Assembly (NCBI RefSeq): GCF_000835495.1
Contig: NW_015622541.1
Coordinates: 4,774,001-4,838,000, forward strand
Direction of reading: 5' to 3'
Origin: Cladophialophora immunda
Taxonomy: Eukaryota > Ascomycota > Eurotiomycetes > Chaetothyriales > Herpotrichiellaceae
DNA: 64,000 nt
The stretch's first letter is position 1. Each line of letters opens with the position of its first letter. The notes below the pieces were generated by a model that saw only the letters and a list, made by a program, of their open reading frames with translations, searched no databases and was not told the origin of the DNA. The position numbers and the translations under genes were made by a program. Of this stretch, positions 40,245 through 52,301 are shown piece after piece.

Positions 40245-42770
40245 ATGGCCGACGACCAACAACACCAAAGCCCTCCGACGCCCATGAAGCGTGTGTCGAG
40301 AGCATGCACCTTCTGTCGCGCCCGCAAATCCAGATGTGAATTGTAAGCGATCCGTTTATTTTCTTCGACGCTTCTGCGCATCGTTTTCCATCGGTATACC
40401 GCCCAACAAAGAAGAACAGAAGGGCAGGTGGGACCTCTGTCTGCGTCTTCGATCGGCTTGTGCTCCATCCGCTCGTCTGGCCCCCCCGGCTATCTGGAAA
40501 CCTCTCACAAGCTGCAATAGCCGCCTGTCGGCAACCACCCAGACAGACCATCGTTCTCGTGTCGACTTCTATCCTTGCCGTTCATTGACCCTGATTGATT
40601 GTGTAGGGAAGCTTCAGGCGGCCAACCTCCATGCGCAAGATGCAGGAAAGAAAACCGCGAGTGCGTTCTGGGGACATCGAACCGCGGCGGGAGTCGAGTG
40701 AGGAAGAAGCTGCTTTCCACCACCAGCTTGTCCAGTCTGTCCAACCCTCCGACATTGACACCCCTTCTTGAGACCGATCCCCATGCCGACACCAACGCTA
40801 AATCCCACATCCGTCCTCCTCCGTTTCTACAGCCCTCCCCTCTCCAAGATCGCCCTTCGATAACCGTTGGTCTGGCGGGTGGTGTGGGAGAACCAACCAC
40901 GAGTGCGAACGCGGTCGATGATGATGACTCGGCGTCCACGGCTGACAGCACGATCGGGAATACCATACCTAGGAATCCGTCAGACGCCTGGCAGTTGTTG
41001 AAAGATGTGGCGAACCGAGAGGCAGACCAGCTACAAGCCAAAGCAGGAATGAGCCAGTCGGGAGATCTCTCAAATCAAGACATGCAGAATGGAACGAGAC
41101 CGGAGCCCAGGGGCTCCATCAATGGCATACACGCTGGAATATCGACCTATCGACTGGTGCGCGAAGGCTACCTGACGCCCGAAATCATCCAAATGCTGGT
41201 TAGACGTTACGCCGAGCATTATCACCCGTACCTGCCCTTGGTCCCGCGCAAATACTTCGACCCTGCTCAACTGGACGTCTTCGCGGTCAATGATAAACAT
41301 CTAATGACGGCCGTCATCACCATCTCATCCAAGGACCTCATTGAACAACCGACGATCCATACCTGCTGCTCTCGATACATGCACGATTTGATATCTGGGA
41401 TCGCCGCTGGCCATGATTGCGAAGTCGAGGCGGTCGAGGCATTGCTGTTGCTCGCTGAATGGGAGCCGCAGGGTCTGCGGAACCGGATCGAGGCTGTGGG
41501 CAGAGGCGAGGAGGATCGCTCGGCCTGGATGCATGTTGGGATGGCGCTTCGCACAGGTTATTTCTTGGGTCTGGACCGGACTGCGTTTCGACAAGAATCT
41601 GCCGAAGAGGCGAGAATTGACGGACGCAAGCGCCTGGCTTGGGCCAACTGCTACGTCTCGGATCGACTGATATCGGTGAGAATTGGGAAGGCATTCTGGT
41701 CGAGGGGACCTGGACCCATGACTGGCCTCTCCTCCCAAGATTTTCCCTCATTACAGCCACTCAGTCCTGACGACGAGGACTATGCCAAAATCATGCAAGC
41801 CACCTTGGATCTCACCCAGCTCTACTCCAATGTGCACGATGTTCTCTACTCCGGCATGCGCACCAGTGGACAGATGATGCTCATGGGAGATTATGTCAAG
41901 TACGTCGACGATTTCCGCGCCGCCATTGCTCGCTGGAACACGACCTGGGGCAAACTGGAGTGCTCTCCTTATATCAAGGTCACACTGCAGATGGCGTATG
42001 AATATCTTTGTCTGTACACCAATGCCTTTGCTTTCCAAGCGGCAATCGCTCAAGCAATTGCCAGCAAGCCCAAGAGTGACGCCCATTCACTGAGGGACCA
42101 TCTTCGAAGTGTGTTCAGCAATGTCGGTGCCATGCCAGATGCACGCTTCATTTGGGCCAGTGTGGCCGCCGCGAAAGCCTACCTGACGCTTCTCAGCACG
42201 CAGGTGGACCCGAGCAAGTATCTGCGATACATGCCGCTGAGATATTACCTCTACTGCATTTATTCCGCGGTCTTCTTGTACAAGGCACGCTCGTTTGGTG
42301 TGATGACGGACATGGAAGAGCGCCAAGTGCGACAACTGGTCTTCCAGACCATGGAAGTGCTCAAACGAGCGTCTGTCTCTGCCCAGGATCCGGGATCGCG
42401 CTATGCAAGGCTATTGGAGCTGTTGTGGATTAGACCGCAAAAGGGGCCTTCGCAACTACCGCCTCCAATTCAATCTCCCGCAGCATCAGACGGGCCATTG
42501 TCGTCGAGTGGCAGTGTCCACGTCGATGCCCAAGGCTATATGCAATTCAGCCCGGCAAATGACTTCTCGTGGCTGGACCTCGAGGCGGTCGGCGACTACG
42601 TCTCTGGCGATCAAATCACAGGCAATGGGATGAACATGCTTGCCCCGATGGTGGGGTTCGAGTCGACGTCGACTTTCATGCCTCAGGCGCAGGCTCAGGG
42701 AATGCAGTGGCAGCAGACCAACAATGCGGTGAACTGGCCAGTGGACTGGAATGGCAACCTGTTCTTCTGA
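40245..42770 (+). CDS. Zn2Cys6 transcription factor with fungal-specific domain
   Basis: Exons 40245-40342 and 40607-42770, 753 residues. The zinc cluster is split by an unusually long intron for this window (264 bp, gtaagc...gtgtag). Once joined it reads RACTFCRARKSRCELEASGG, then QPPCARCRKENRECVLG, a canonical C-X2-C-X6-C-X11-C-X2-C-X6-C. The middle homology region starts near residue 195 (YLTPEIIQMLVRRYAEHYHP) and includes AWMHVGMALRTGYFLGLDR and RISVRIGKAFW-like elements (DRLISVRIGKAFWSRGP), resembling the ARO80-type group. The C-terminus is Q/M/N-rich, fitting an activation domain. The SDR gene follows on the same strand 324 bp downstream, a common arrangement for a local regulator, but the target is not shown. 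Confidence 0.88.
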
Positions 42771-43094
42771 GTTCTTCTGCCTGAGGATTCGTTTGGAGAT
42801 TGCTCCAATGAACGACGGCGCAGTTCTATCCGTTTCAGGCTAATGTCGGCGACTGGCAGCAGAAGCCGACGCGTGGGCAGCACTTGGACTTCCCCGCACC
42901 ACCCACCACGGTCTGCCCGTTCAAATCGGCGCAGTCACCGCGGTTGCACCGTTTGGTCTTTCGGTGGAGAGGCTGCTGGGTGCTCACGAGCACAGCTTTG
43001 TATCTGAGGCATGAGTACAAGACAGCGACTGTCCCAACTGACCTCCCACACCAGCACTTCGCAGACATTAGGATCAAGCCGATCTCCGCCCAGC

Positions 43095-43923
43095 ATGTCA
43101 GTCGACAACGAAATCAAAGGCAGACTAGCCCTGATCACAGGTGCATCTGGAGGGTATGTTTATCCTCGCCAATCCCACGGCGCGGCGTTCGTCTTGGACT
43201 GACGAAAACAGAATTGGTGCCGGTTGCGCACGAGACCTTTACAAGAATGGCTGTCACCTCGCTCTGACGTATTCCAAAAACAAAGCCAATGTCGACAACC
43301 TGATCGCCGAGCTCCAAGGCGACTCGACCTCCTCCGACCTGAAGATCTCCTCACACCAGGTAGACATGGCATCCACAGAAGAGATGGAAAGATTATACAA
43401 AGAGATTGAATCACAGCATGGCCACGGTCCGGACATTCTGGTCGCCAATGCAGGATATGGAAAGCGAGTGCCTCAGATAGTGGACATCACATACGAAGAA
43501 TTCGACTATACAATTCTGATCAACTTGCGTGCACCTTTTGTTCTGGCGAAACTGGCCGTCCCACACATGGCGCAACAGAAATGGGGACGCATCATCATGA
43601 TGTCCAGCATCGCTGGCTATGGCGGTGGGATCAACGGCTGCCACTATGCCGCCTCAAAAGCCGGCCTCACAGGCATGATGAGGAATCTAGCCATCAAGCT
43701 CGCCAAGGACGGCATAACGGTCAATGATGTGGCGCCTGCGATGATCGGTGAGACAGGAATGATTCCCAACGCGAAATTCCTCGAGGGCACTCCCGGAGAT
43801 GTAAGGAATATTCCGGTCGGCAGACTGGGCACACCGCAGGAATGTGCGAATGTGGTGACCATGTTGTGCAGGACGGGGTATTTGACCGGACAGAGCATTT
43901 TGTTGACTGGGGGACTGAAATGA
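43095..43923 (+). CDS. SDR family oxidoreductase (3-oxoacyl-ACP reductase/FabG-like)
   Basis: Exons 43095-43153 and 43212-43923 (58 bp intron, gtatgt, actgac branch site, aacag); 256 residues. The intron splits the cofactor motif, which reads ALITGASGGIGAGCARDL after joining. The NAG-type motif (ILVANAGYG), catalytic serine (IIMMSSIAGYG) and Y-x-x-x-K (CHYAASKAGLTG) are all present, as is the C-terminal LTGQSILLTGG. It is a classical NADP-type reductase with unknown substrate. It stands close behind the second Zn2Cys6 regulator. Confidence 0.9.
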
Positions 43924-44461
43924 AGCCCTACCTAGGTTGGTCATGTAGCAAAATCAGAATGGATAAAATTATCGACGAACATATCTGACGCTGCCATTCT
44001 TGTCTTCGAGGTTTAGTCATTCGCAGTGGGTGGTGAGCTGGAAGGAGCCAGTCTAGGGACATGTACATAATATTCGTGTCCAGTAAAGGCTCGATCCTTG
44101 TCTGCGAGTCTACAAGGCTCCGTGCGGACCGCTACTACGTATGTCATGAATAGAGCCTACTTTTTGGCTTCCATGATGACTGGAGAAAAAGGAGAGGATC
44201 TCCCATTTTAGCACGCTCCCATTTTCCATCAATGTGAAAACGATTCCGCCCACATATCAATATCAGCCCCGATGCCACGCGGGCTGGTTACCCCCTTTTG
44301 TCGGATGGCCTTTTTGTATCCCTTTGTGAAATGTGTTGGTTATGCGCCCCTGGTTTCCGCCAGTGCCAGTGCCAGTGCCGGTGCCAGTGCCATTGCCGTT
44401 CGAACTCCGATCCCGAATCCATGCCGGTTGCCGTTCCGATTCCACAGCTCGTGGCCTATAG
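43924..44461. other. Convergent intergenic region with short tandem repeat
   Basis: About 540 bp between convergent stops. Near 44360-44395 lies a run of 6-bp gtgccag-type repeats (ccagtgccagtgccagtgcc), continuing into the adjacent 3' region. No gene seen. Confidence 0.5.
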
Positions 44462-45214
44462 CTATCTCGACCCAGGCCTGATGATCGGGCCTTTCCCTCC
44501 GCCGGTGCCGGCGCCGGCGCCCTGGGCCTCGTCCTGCGCGGCGCCTCCGGGCATGGCGTCCTTCCTGGTGTCCGTGCCGGCGAAGACCTTTTTCCGCGGC
44601 GCGCCGGTCGAGGTCGCCGCCACGGTGGTCGACTTTGACTTCTGCGTCGTGGTGCCCACGTACGTCCTGCTCTGCGAGGGTACGACACCATCGGCGTCAC
44701 GCACCGTCGCCGCCCCTTCGAGCTCCGACGTCGTCGAGCTGATCTCCACGTTGGCCGGGCTGACCTCGAGCGGGTTGAAGGGCGCGGCTCGCGGCGGTGT
44801 CGGTCTCGCGTTCGACGTCCCCGCTGTCGACGCGTTGGTCAGGTCCGAGATCTGCTCTGCCGCCTGGGCGATCGATTCTGCCGGGTCGGCCGTCGCGCTG
44901 CTGTCCGGCGAGAAGGACACGGCCTGGGCTGCCACCGCGTCGTCCGTCCCGGATTTGCTGTACTCGGTCGGTTGCCGGTCGATGCGGGTCCGGTCCTGTT
45001 GGGCCGAGCGATTGGACTGGATGTCCTGTTGGCATTGCGTGGTCGAGGTGGATTGAGGGCGGGTGGTGGTGGTGGTGGTCGAGGAGATGAGTGGTTGAGG
45101 CCGGTGGTGTTGACCATTGGGGAGAACACTTGCGAGTCGATGGACAGGCGTGATGGGAGCTCGTGCCACGGTCGTGCTCCTCAGACTCGAGGCTCGCAGG
45201 CGTAGAGGCTTCAT
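44462..45214 (-). CDS. Small protein with mitochondrial-type presequence, function unknown
   Basis: Single exon, 250 residues from ATG 45214. The N-terminus MKPLRLRASSLRSTTVARAP is rich in R, S, L and A without acidic residues, typical of a mitochondrial targeting sequence. Next come a Thr/Gln-rich region and short motifs I remember from a fungal mitochondrial family of unknown function: TEYSKSGTDDAVAAQ, FSPDSSATADPAES and NPLEVSPANVEIS. The C-terminus (about 205-250) is Gly/Ala-rich. An ATG 23 codons upstream (near 45283) is in frame but would hide the presequence. Confidence 0.65.
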   Translation of the reverse strand: MKPLRLRASSLRSTTVARAPITPVHRLASVLPNGQHHRPQPLISSTTTTTTRPQSTSTTQCQQDIQSNRSAQQDRTRIDRQPTEYSKSGTDDAVAAQAVSFSPDSSATADPAESIAQAAEQISDLTNASTAGTSNARPTPPRAAPFNPLEVSPANVEISSTTSELEGAATVRDADGVVPSQSRTYVGTTTQKSKSTTVAATSTGAPRKKVFAGTDTRKDAMPGGAAQDEAQGAGAGTGGGKGPIIRPGSR

Positions 45215-45973
45215 GTTGCGTGGTACTGTATTGTGGCTTCGTATCCTAGCTGGTGATTCTAGGTGGTGATGTGTGGTAAACAAGTTGATTTAATGGTTTC
45301 TTTGTCGACTCAAATCAATAAGCACGACGAGAGAGCGAGAGAGGCAGGGCATGGCACGTATATATGAAAACGGCGAACCAACCACAGTGCCACCGTCGGG
45401 GATCAGCACTGGCATACTCCATCTAGGGACTTCTGATATCATCCTGACGTGAAGCTCCACCTGCTTCCCCGGATTCCGTATCCCCCCTCATAATGTCTGG
45501 ACGGTGATTGGGCCAGTACGGGGGGGGTAATGAGGGGCCCCTCGTGATTTGGCGGAAGGATAAAGGAGACAGAATGACTTTCTAGCCTAGATCCTCAGCC
45601 GAAGCTCTTCTGACTTGGAGTCTGGGCAGCCTGACAGGTCCGAGATTCGAGGTTTTCGATCTCCTACCAAGGGGCTGAAGAAGCGACGTGCAGGTTCCCG
45701 AGAGCATGCGTGTCGAGTTCCACATGCCGTGTCTGGCGAATAGAGGCTGGCCAGGGGTCGGCTGCGCCACCCCCCGAAGCGCCTCGCATCAGAAGGACGG
45801 CGCCTAACAGGAGATACTCAGCCTCACCAGGCGGACTTCCATTTCCTCGTCCTCCCACACTCTGGCGCTCAATTACAACTGATGGAGTAGCCCTCGGATC
45901 GACGAGGGGCTGATCCCCGTCGACTTCGCATTCTCTTTGGCGACCGTTGAACTCGGCTTTCCCTCACCCGAGA
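45215..45973. other. Intergenic region between divergent genes
   Basis: About 760 bp, upstream regions of the mitochondrial-type protein (minus) and the HeLo-like gene (plus). No gene seen. Confidence 0.5.
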
Positions 45974-48900
45974 ATGTCTGACCCGTTCTCAGCAGCAAGC
46001 AGCGTGATCGGCGTGGTCTCGTTCGGCTTGACCGTCTGCGAAGGCTTGATTTCCTACTTTTCAGCCTACAAGGGTCAAGCCCAGTATCTCGACAACCTCA
46101 CCAAAAGGGCAGAAAACCTCAGAGGCTGCCTGGGCTTGTTACAACATGCCCTACCGTCATGGATGGTACACTTCTCCCACACAGCGCCTCAAATCGAGCA
46201 GCACATGACCGTATGCGATGCTAGCATCGAGATTTTGAGCAACAAGCTCTCGAGCTTCAAGCAGAAGCAAGGGCCTTCGTTGCGTAGAGACAAACTGCAA
46301 CATGTCGCACAGAAGGCAGCTTTCCCATTCAAAAAGGCCACCATCGACGAACTATCTGACATCCTGGATGGCCTACAAGACAACTTGAACACCGTCCTCT
46401 CCATCGTTGGTTTGTAGGTTAAGACCAACTCGCACTTCGCGCATTCCTGAAACTGACGGCGACAAAGGGAGGCATCTTCAATGCTGGTGAAGACTCAGAC
46501 TGTGACAAACACAAAGATCGATGCCGTGTTATCAGCTTCAGGTGTCATGACTGCTCACATCCAGAACGCGGGTCACGATATCTCCTCTTTGCGGGCTGAA
46601 ATGTCCATCATGCGAAACGATCTCCAAGCCATGAGATCTATTCTTGGTCCAGGCGTGCATACAGCCATCCAGCGATCCGACAGCCCGACTCCGACTGCAA
46701 GACTCCAGACCTTGCCGCCACCGGAGTTAGAAGGAGGGCAGGTTCAGTCTCAGCACCTTCCAGAACCGAATTCCCCCACCAGACCTTGCCGTCAAGTCTC
46801 GTCCAGACGTCCGACTTCTTCAGCCACAAACATATTGGAAGTGTCCCCTTCCTTAATCTGTCTATGCCGGAAGGCTAAGACTCGCTGGTCCACAAGGGCA
46901 AAGACACTTTTCCTTGAATATCTCCAAGTCCAGGAACATGAAGAAGATTGCCCGTACTACGCGCTAACATCAAAGAAGAGAAGATTGGACATCTGGTTAA
47001 CCTATCGCCCTCTGATGATCTCTCGTGGTTTCCGATGCATGGCGTCCTTGGTCACTGGCTCAGCTGGAATCAGTCCCAATATTGACTGGATTCCAATTGT
47101 TTCTACAGGGTCTTCTGCTGCCATGCCACTCTTTAATGAAATGAAGAGAAAACTTACAGGTGATGAAGATCTGGGGCCTCTTCTGGATGGAGTCCATGCT
47201 GAACTGATGAGCCTGTTCGCACAAAGAAAAGTACATCCGAGAGAGGTCAATGAACGTGGACAGAGTCTCCTCGATGTGAGTGTATTCGTGACCAATGTGA
47301 TCAAGTATTGCTAACTATTAGAGCAGCATGTAAGCAGGCTGGTTTCGGGGCATATGTGGTCTCAGGAAGGTACGAATACTCCTCAGTGTTTGCAGTGTCT
47401 CTGTTGCGTCAAAGTGCGCGAATCCACGAAGAGGACTGAATGGTAGTAACAAGATCACCTTTGAGTGACTCTTACCCTCGGAATCGAGGTTTCAAATCTT
47501 TTGCTCCGATGCTGAGAATTTTCACAGCACATAAGGTCTATCCTTCTTTTGCCCGCTTCTTATACTCGCTTGCCTCTTTGGGTGCCAAGGCAAACCATGC
47601 AGGTTTCTCGGAGTAAGCCAGTGGATTCCCTCGCTTTGCCTCACCGGTGTCACCTAACAATGCCGGCAGGGATCTATTACATTGGGATCAGAAGTTAAGA
47701 CCACAGCTTGGTGCCCTCACGGAGGATTTGGCCCAGAGAGAAGCTCTCGAAGGCCAGTCAAGCTTAGGGAATCATTTGCGTGAGCTGTCCAGGTATCGAC
47801 AATGGCACCATGGTACGCTATTTGGGGCATCTCCACTGAGAACAGGATAGCATGCTAACTTTTCAGTGTTCGAAACGGGACCGCTGAGTCGGGCGATTCT
47901 GCGACGAGAGCCAGAAGAGATGATTCGCATACTTCAACGCAAATCCTCTTTTGTTGGCGATTTCAATGACTGGGGCCACTCGCTTTTACACCTCAGTTGC
48001 GATTGGCCTCTAGGTCTGGTCATCCTTCTCAAGTATGGAGCCTCTTCGTTAGTCGATCGGACAGATAGTTATGGCTTAACACCAAACAATCTCCTGAAGG
48101 AGAGCTACTCAGAAATCGGATCTATGGTACTGATAGCAGCAGGGACTCGCTTCACCGAAGGTTTCCTTGAAATTGTCACGTATCGTGGTATGTTCCGACG
48201 ACCTTCGCAAGAACTAAGTGACGTTGCCATCGAGGGACTTTCTTACAGAAGAAAGCAACTCCAGCGCCTAGCAACATTGCACTTACCCCAAGGTGAGCAC
48301 TCAGTGGTCGCCGACACAGTCAAACTTCTAGATGAAAACGCTGCTGCGGTTTCGTCTGCACTTGAAAAGTCTGGCATCAGAGCTCCAGAAGCTCTCTTCG
48401 TTCCCGGATCGCAGACGACCTTATACCATGGCCGCGAACTTGGGGTCAGGACTGCGCAGAAATTGTATGACACCGGTTTCTGCGACTTCGACGGGCGGGA
48501 CAGCCGGGGGTACACGCCTCTGATGGGGGAAAATTGGGGGTACCATGGAGCCCATTCGTTCACGTATGCTCGATGGCTTTGCGATCGCGACGCGAACCTG
48601 CTTTGTCAATTTCCTCCATGCACGAGCAGCAACTGCCACGAGGGAGACGAGCATCAAAGGCCAATCGCACTCCAAACAATCCACTCCGCGGCGTTCAGAA
48701 TCGGGGAGGCACTCTTCCGTGGCCGCTGGAATTCCTTGGACTGGGAAAAATCTGAGCAGGCGACACTCTTTTTAAAGCTTCTTTTGACTATTGCGTCCTC
48801 GGACGTTTCGGACGGCTGCTCTTGTGCTTGCTCCAGCCAAGGATGTACTCCGGTTCTGAATATTCTGGACAAGTCCAGTCCCAATGGGGCTCGCAGCTAT

Positions 48901-49608
48901 TGGTTCTTGCGGTGGTTGGATTTGCATCTTCCGTACGCCTTTCCTCGAATATTTTTGAAAGTACTCAGACTGTGTACTTTTGACGCTCTAGGCCTGACAC
49001 ACACCTGTTGCCGTCATGGCTGCCGGCGTGATGAGGATTGGTTTTCAGGTCCCTGGTGGAAATCCTGCCCGTTTTCGACACCCGTGGATGAGGAGATCCA
49101 CGAGATCCAGGAGGAGGAAAAGCACCTGATATCTCTTCTCGATTCACTCATGGCGGAATTCACGGAACAGTGGCTATGGCCAACCTCGGAGTGGGGGGTG
49201 GATGACTTCATATCCAAGGTTTGGCGGCCTAGATTGAGACAGGTTCAGAGCGAGAGAGCACGGATGTCGGTGGAAGAGCAGGCACAAATGCGGGGCCTAG
49301 GGATCAAGATGCGCTTCGATGAGGAAGACTCTTGGAATCAAAATGAAGGTGATGATGGACGTTACGCCGAAGACGACCCTGATCAAAATCTCAAGCTTAA
49401 TTGGGAAGAGCCGGACGAGGCTGAGGATGACGCTGAAACGGCAGCCATGGAAACCGAACGCAAAGAAAGAGAACTCGAAGAGATAAGAGCCTTCTTCACC
49501 GATGTCGAAGTCGCCGAGATCCTCAAGGAAGCTGCACGCGTGAACGGCCTCGAAGACTACGATGTCTGGTTCAGGATAATCGGAAAGCCTGATCCGCGAC
49601 GAGAGTGA
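45974..49608 (+). CDS. HeLo-like N-terminal domain protein with ankyrin-type region
   Basis: Exons 45974-46413, 46468-47275, 47327-47369, 47528-47612, 47670-47812 and 47867-49608, all phases matching, 1086 residues. The N-terminus (MSDPFSAASSVIGVVSFGLT, followed by LITYF-like helix and long helices to about 150) matches the HeLo-like/STAND N-terminal domain of fungal NLR and prion-type proteins. About 260-400 carries a conserved block (CLCRKAKTRW, DCPYYALTSKKRR). After the splice region comes ankyrin-like sequence (DWGHSLLHLSCDWPLGLVILL; DSYGLTPNNLL). Further on are a Cys-rich segment (DGCSCACSSQGCTP), an acidic Glu/Asp-rich region and a coiled-coil C-terminus. There is no NACHT/NB-ARC ATPase, so it is a NLR-like protein without the motor. 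The small middle exons (47327-47612) are the least certain part; if wrong, the gene could be broken there. A role in non-self recognition or programmed cell death is inference. Confidence 0.72.
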
Positions 49609-50307
49609 GATTTTGAGGCCCTCGCTCCGATGCTTGTCGACGCTTCAACATTTCCTAACCATTGCTGATGGTGCAGATCCTGGCTGTGTCACTGTCTGAA
49701 CCCGACTGGGAGACCTCGCGGAGCTGGAATGCATGTTGCAGGTTCGATCTTGGAGGGGGGCATATAATGTGATTAGGCAGGCCGGCAGACTATACTATTT
49801 GCTGTTCGTGTGGTCCTCCCTATCATGATCTGTGAGGACCATATGCTTTCTATTAACGCCATAGGCCAGGTAAGGCCAGGTGAGCTATTAGGAGCTCACA
49901 TTGGATGCGCTGCTGGGGATATTTCTTCCTCATAGTGCCTCCCGATGGAGTACAGAGTTCTTCGTGGCGGGCTTGAGAAGAGCATACATTGTGTGCCTGG
50001 AGGACGGCTTTTGAACTCTCAACCTCAGACTTATGCAACAGTATCCGTCATGTCAGGGGCTCCAGCATCAAGCTGCCTCCAGCTACCTCTCAGAAAGAAA
50101 GAGGAATACTGGCGTGAACAATAATAGTACCGAGTCACCCTTTTCTTCTTCCAGCTCTTCCGAAGGGCTTGAAAATCCAGTATGTCGCCGTGCTGCTTAA
50201 GCTCTCCACACAACGACCAACTGCCATCGACTCTGATGCGGACCACCGATAAAGGACTGAGGTCCAAGTTCCTGGAAGTGAACAAGTCCTGGGTCCGCTC
50301 CATCCTC
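49609..50307. other. Convergent intergenic region
   Basis: About 700 bp between convergent stops. No gene seen. Confidence 0.5.
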
Positions 50308-51144
50308 TTACTTGCACTCGAAATAGTTCTCCTGCAAGGCGTCGTGCAGCCGCCCAAAGACGCCGCCATGCCACGTCTTGAAATCCTGCCACTCCTCCCC
50401 GGGCATGGTGACGGAGAGCATGTTCAGCCACCCGCCCACGATCAGGTCGGCGTAGTTGGCCTGCTCCCCCTCGAGGTACGGACCGGCGTCGTGGACCATG
50501 AACGGCCGGGCCAGCGACGTGAGGGCCACCTTGAACGCCGCCCGGAGCTGCACCCTCGCCTCGCCCTGGATGGAGAGGTCGTCCCAGGAGGCCAGGTGCG
50601 CGCGCTTGGCGAAGAGCGCCCTGGTGGCGTCGGCGGTGCTCGGGTTGAAGGGGAGGGCGTGGGCGACGAGCACCACGTGCGCCGAGAAGGTGGCGTCGAC
50701 GTGCACGTTGAAGCGCGCGTAGGCCTCGTTCCGCGCCCCCTTGCGGGTCGTCAGCGGCGCGTAGAACGGTGTGTCCCGGTGCGGGCTCTCGTAGTTGAGC
50801 CCCGTGCGGGTCGAGGCCGGCGGGAACAGGCAGCCGCCCGAGTGCGGGAACGTGGCCTCGAGGTAGTTGGCGATGTCGAACGAGTCGCCCACGACCTGGC
50901 CCGAGGCCGGGTCGCGCAGCATGGGCAGCGTGAAGAAGTCGGTCCCGTCGTCGAACTGGCGCACCGCCGAGCAGCCGAGCCCCCGGCGCACGTCGGCGAT
51001 GTCGAGGATGTCGACCCAGGTCGTCTTGAAGGGCACCCGCTTGAAGCTCAGCGCGAGCCGCGCCTTGGAGGGATTCGGGGCGTAGGATCGGGGTTGGATG
51101 GTCGATGAGATGTCGTAGAGGACGAGGGGGTTCGAGTCCGTCAT
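50308..51144 (-). CDS. Glutathione S-transferase-like protein (LigE/UstS type)
   Basis: Single exon, 278 residues from ATG 51144 (an upstream in-frame extension starts near 51273 and was not used). The N-terminal thioredoxin-like domain shows the arrangement of the beta-etherase/UstS-like GST group: SYAPNPSKARLALSFKRVPF, then TLPMLRDPASGQVVGDSFDI with the cis-Pro and D-S glutathione-binding pair, and ANYLEATFP. The C-terminal helical domain contains SLARPFMVHDAGPYLEGEQA and ADLIVGGWLNML. Glutathione-dependent cleavage or conjugation is the likely chemistry; substrates are unknown. Codon use is very GC-rich. Confidence 0.85.
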   Translation of the reverse strand: MTDSNPLVLYDISSTIQPRSYAPNPSKARLALSFKRVPFKTTWVDILDIADVRRGLGCSAVRQFDDGTDFFTLPMLRDPASGQVVGDSFDIANYLEATFPHSGGCLFPPASTRTGLNYESPHRDTPFYAPLTTRKGARNEAYARFNVHVDATFSAHVVLVAHALPFNPSTADATRALFAKRAHLASWDDLSIQGEARVQLRAAFKVALTSLARPFMVHDAGPYLEGEQANYADLIVGGWLNMLSVTMPGEEWQDFKTWHGGVFGRLHDALQENYFECK

Positions 51145-52301
51145 TTTGAGGGAGCGAGGGAAATGGTGCGAGGCGTTGGTGGTGGGATTGACCGTGTCGG
51201 TGTGGCACATATAGGGGAAGACCAGAAGTTGTGGTTTTTCTTTTCTTCTCTCAGCCGCCAAGTGGCCCGTCACCAGCGTTCCCCCCCCAGACGTTGTACA
51301 ACAGTCACCTCAAGCTTACAGCAATGGCTGTCACTTGCTTGTCAACCGCCTGTAGTTCTCTTACCTATCCCCTCTATCGTGGCCCCCTTTCCAATCGGAC
51401 CGGATGGTCCCTGTCCTTCGAGGAAAAGAAACAGGGTCCATATCATCCCTGTCCTGTCTATCTGGCGCATCTTGCAACATGCCCTGGAACGAAACCAATA
51501 CTCGAAATAGACCGAGATCTGGATAGGGCGGTAGGATGGAAGCGATTGAAGATTTGCACTACATTGGCGGCCATGTTGCGGCTACTGCTATTGATGTCCC
51601 AAGAGCGGCGATGGTGTGATGGCGCTTCCGGAGGTGGCGCAGTTGACGCCATCGCTGGGCGCCCAAGGGTTGCCTGCTAGAGGTATTCGCTCGTGGTACA
51701 GACCAGTTCCACGGTGCAAGGAACTTCCTGGCCAGTCGTTTCTTAGTTTGTATCTTCCCTCATGGCAGTCTTAGCGGAGCAAGAATGAAAATGGGCTCGA
51801 ATCTACGTGTTTTATATCCGCTTCCCGTCCATCTCCAAATACAATGTGCAACATTTCGATCAACCGGAATCCAAATGGCAGTAGGGCATGACTGAGGAAG
51901 GATCGGCACGCTCCTCAATCTCCTGATCCTGACCACTCAGTTGTATGTCGGGTTTGTTCCTGTTGATTGTGCCCGGTTTCCTGCAGATGCTCTAAGAGTT
52001 CATTACCGGCAGGAAGAGCGTCCCAGCGACCGGCATAGAGCAAGAGGGAGGAAAACTGGGAGGAAGAACATTGGTCGCATTCAACCACATCGTGCCAATG
52101 TGCACTTGTCGGTAAAGGATCATCCAGAACCTGTCCTCTCCATTGTATATACAACATGCTCTAGAGCACGTCGAACATCCGCTCTCTTTCCGGAAACCCA
52201 TATCTACACCGTCACCATTTTTGTTTAAGGGAGCGCCCGAAGCCTTATCTCCAATGCCGTGAGACTTTTCCGTGACGCCCAATGCAGAAAGATGGATTCA
52301 A
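51145..52301. other. Intergenic region
   Basis: About 1.2 kb holding the promoter of the GST gene and the 3' part of the dynein light chain gene. No further gene recognised. Confidence 0.5.
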
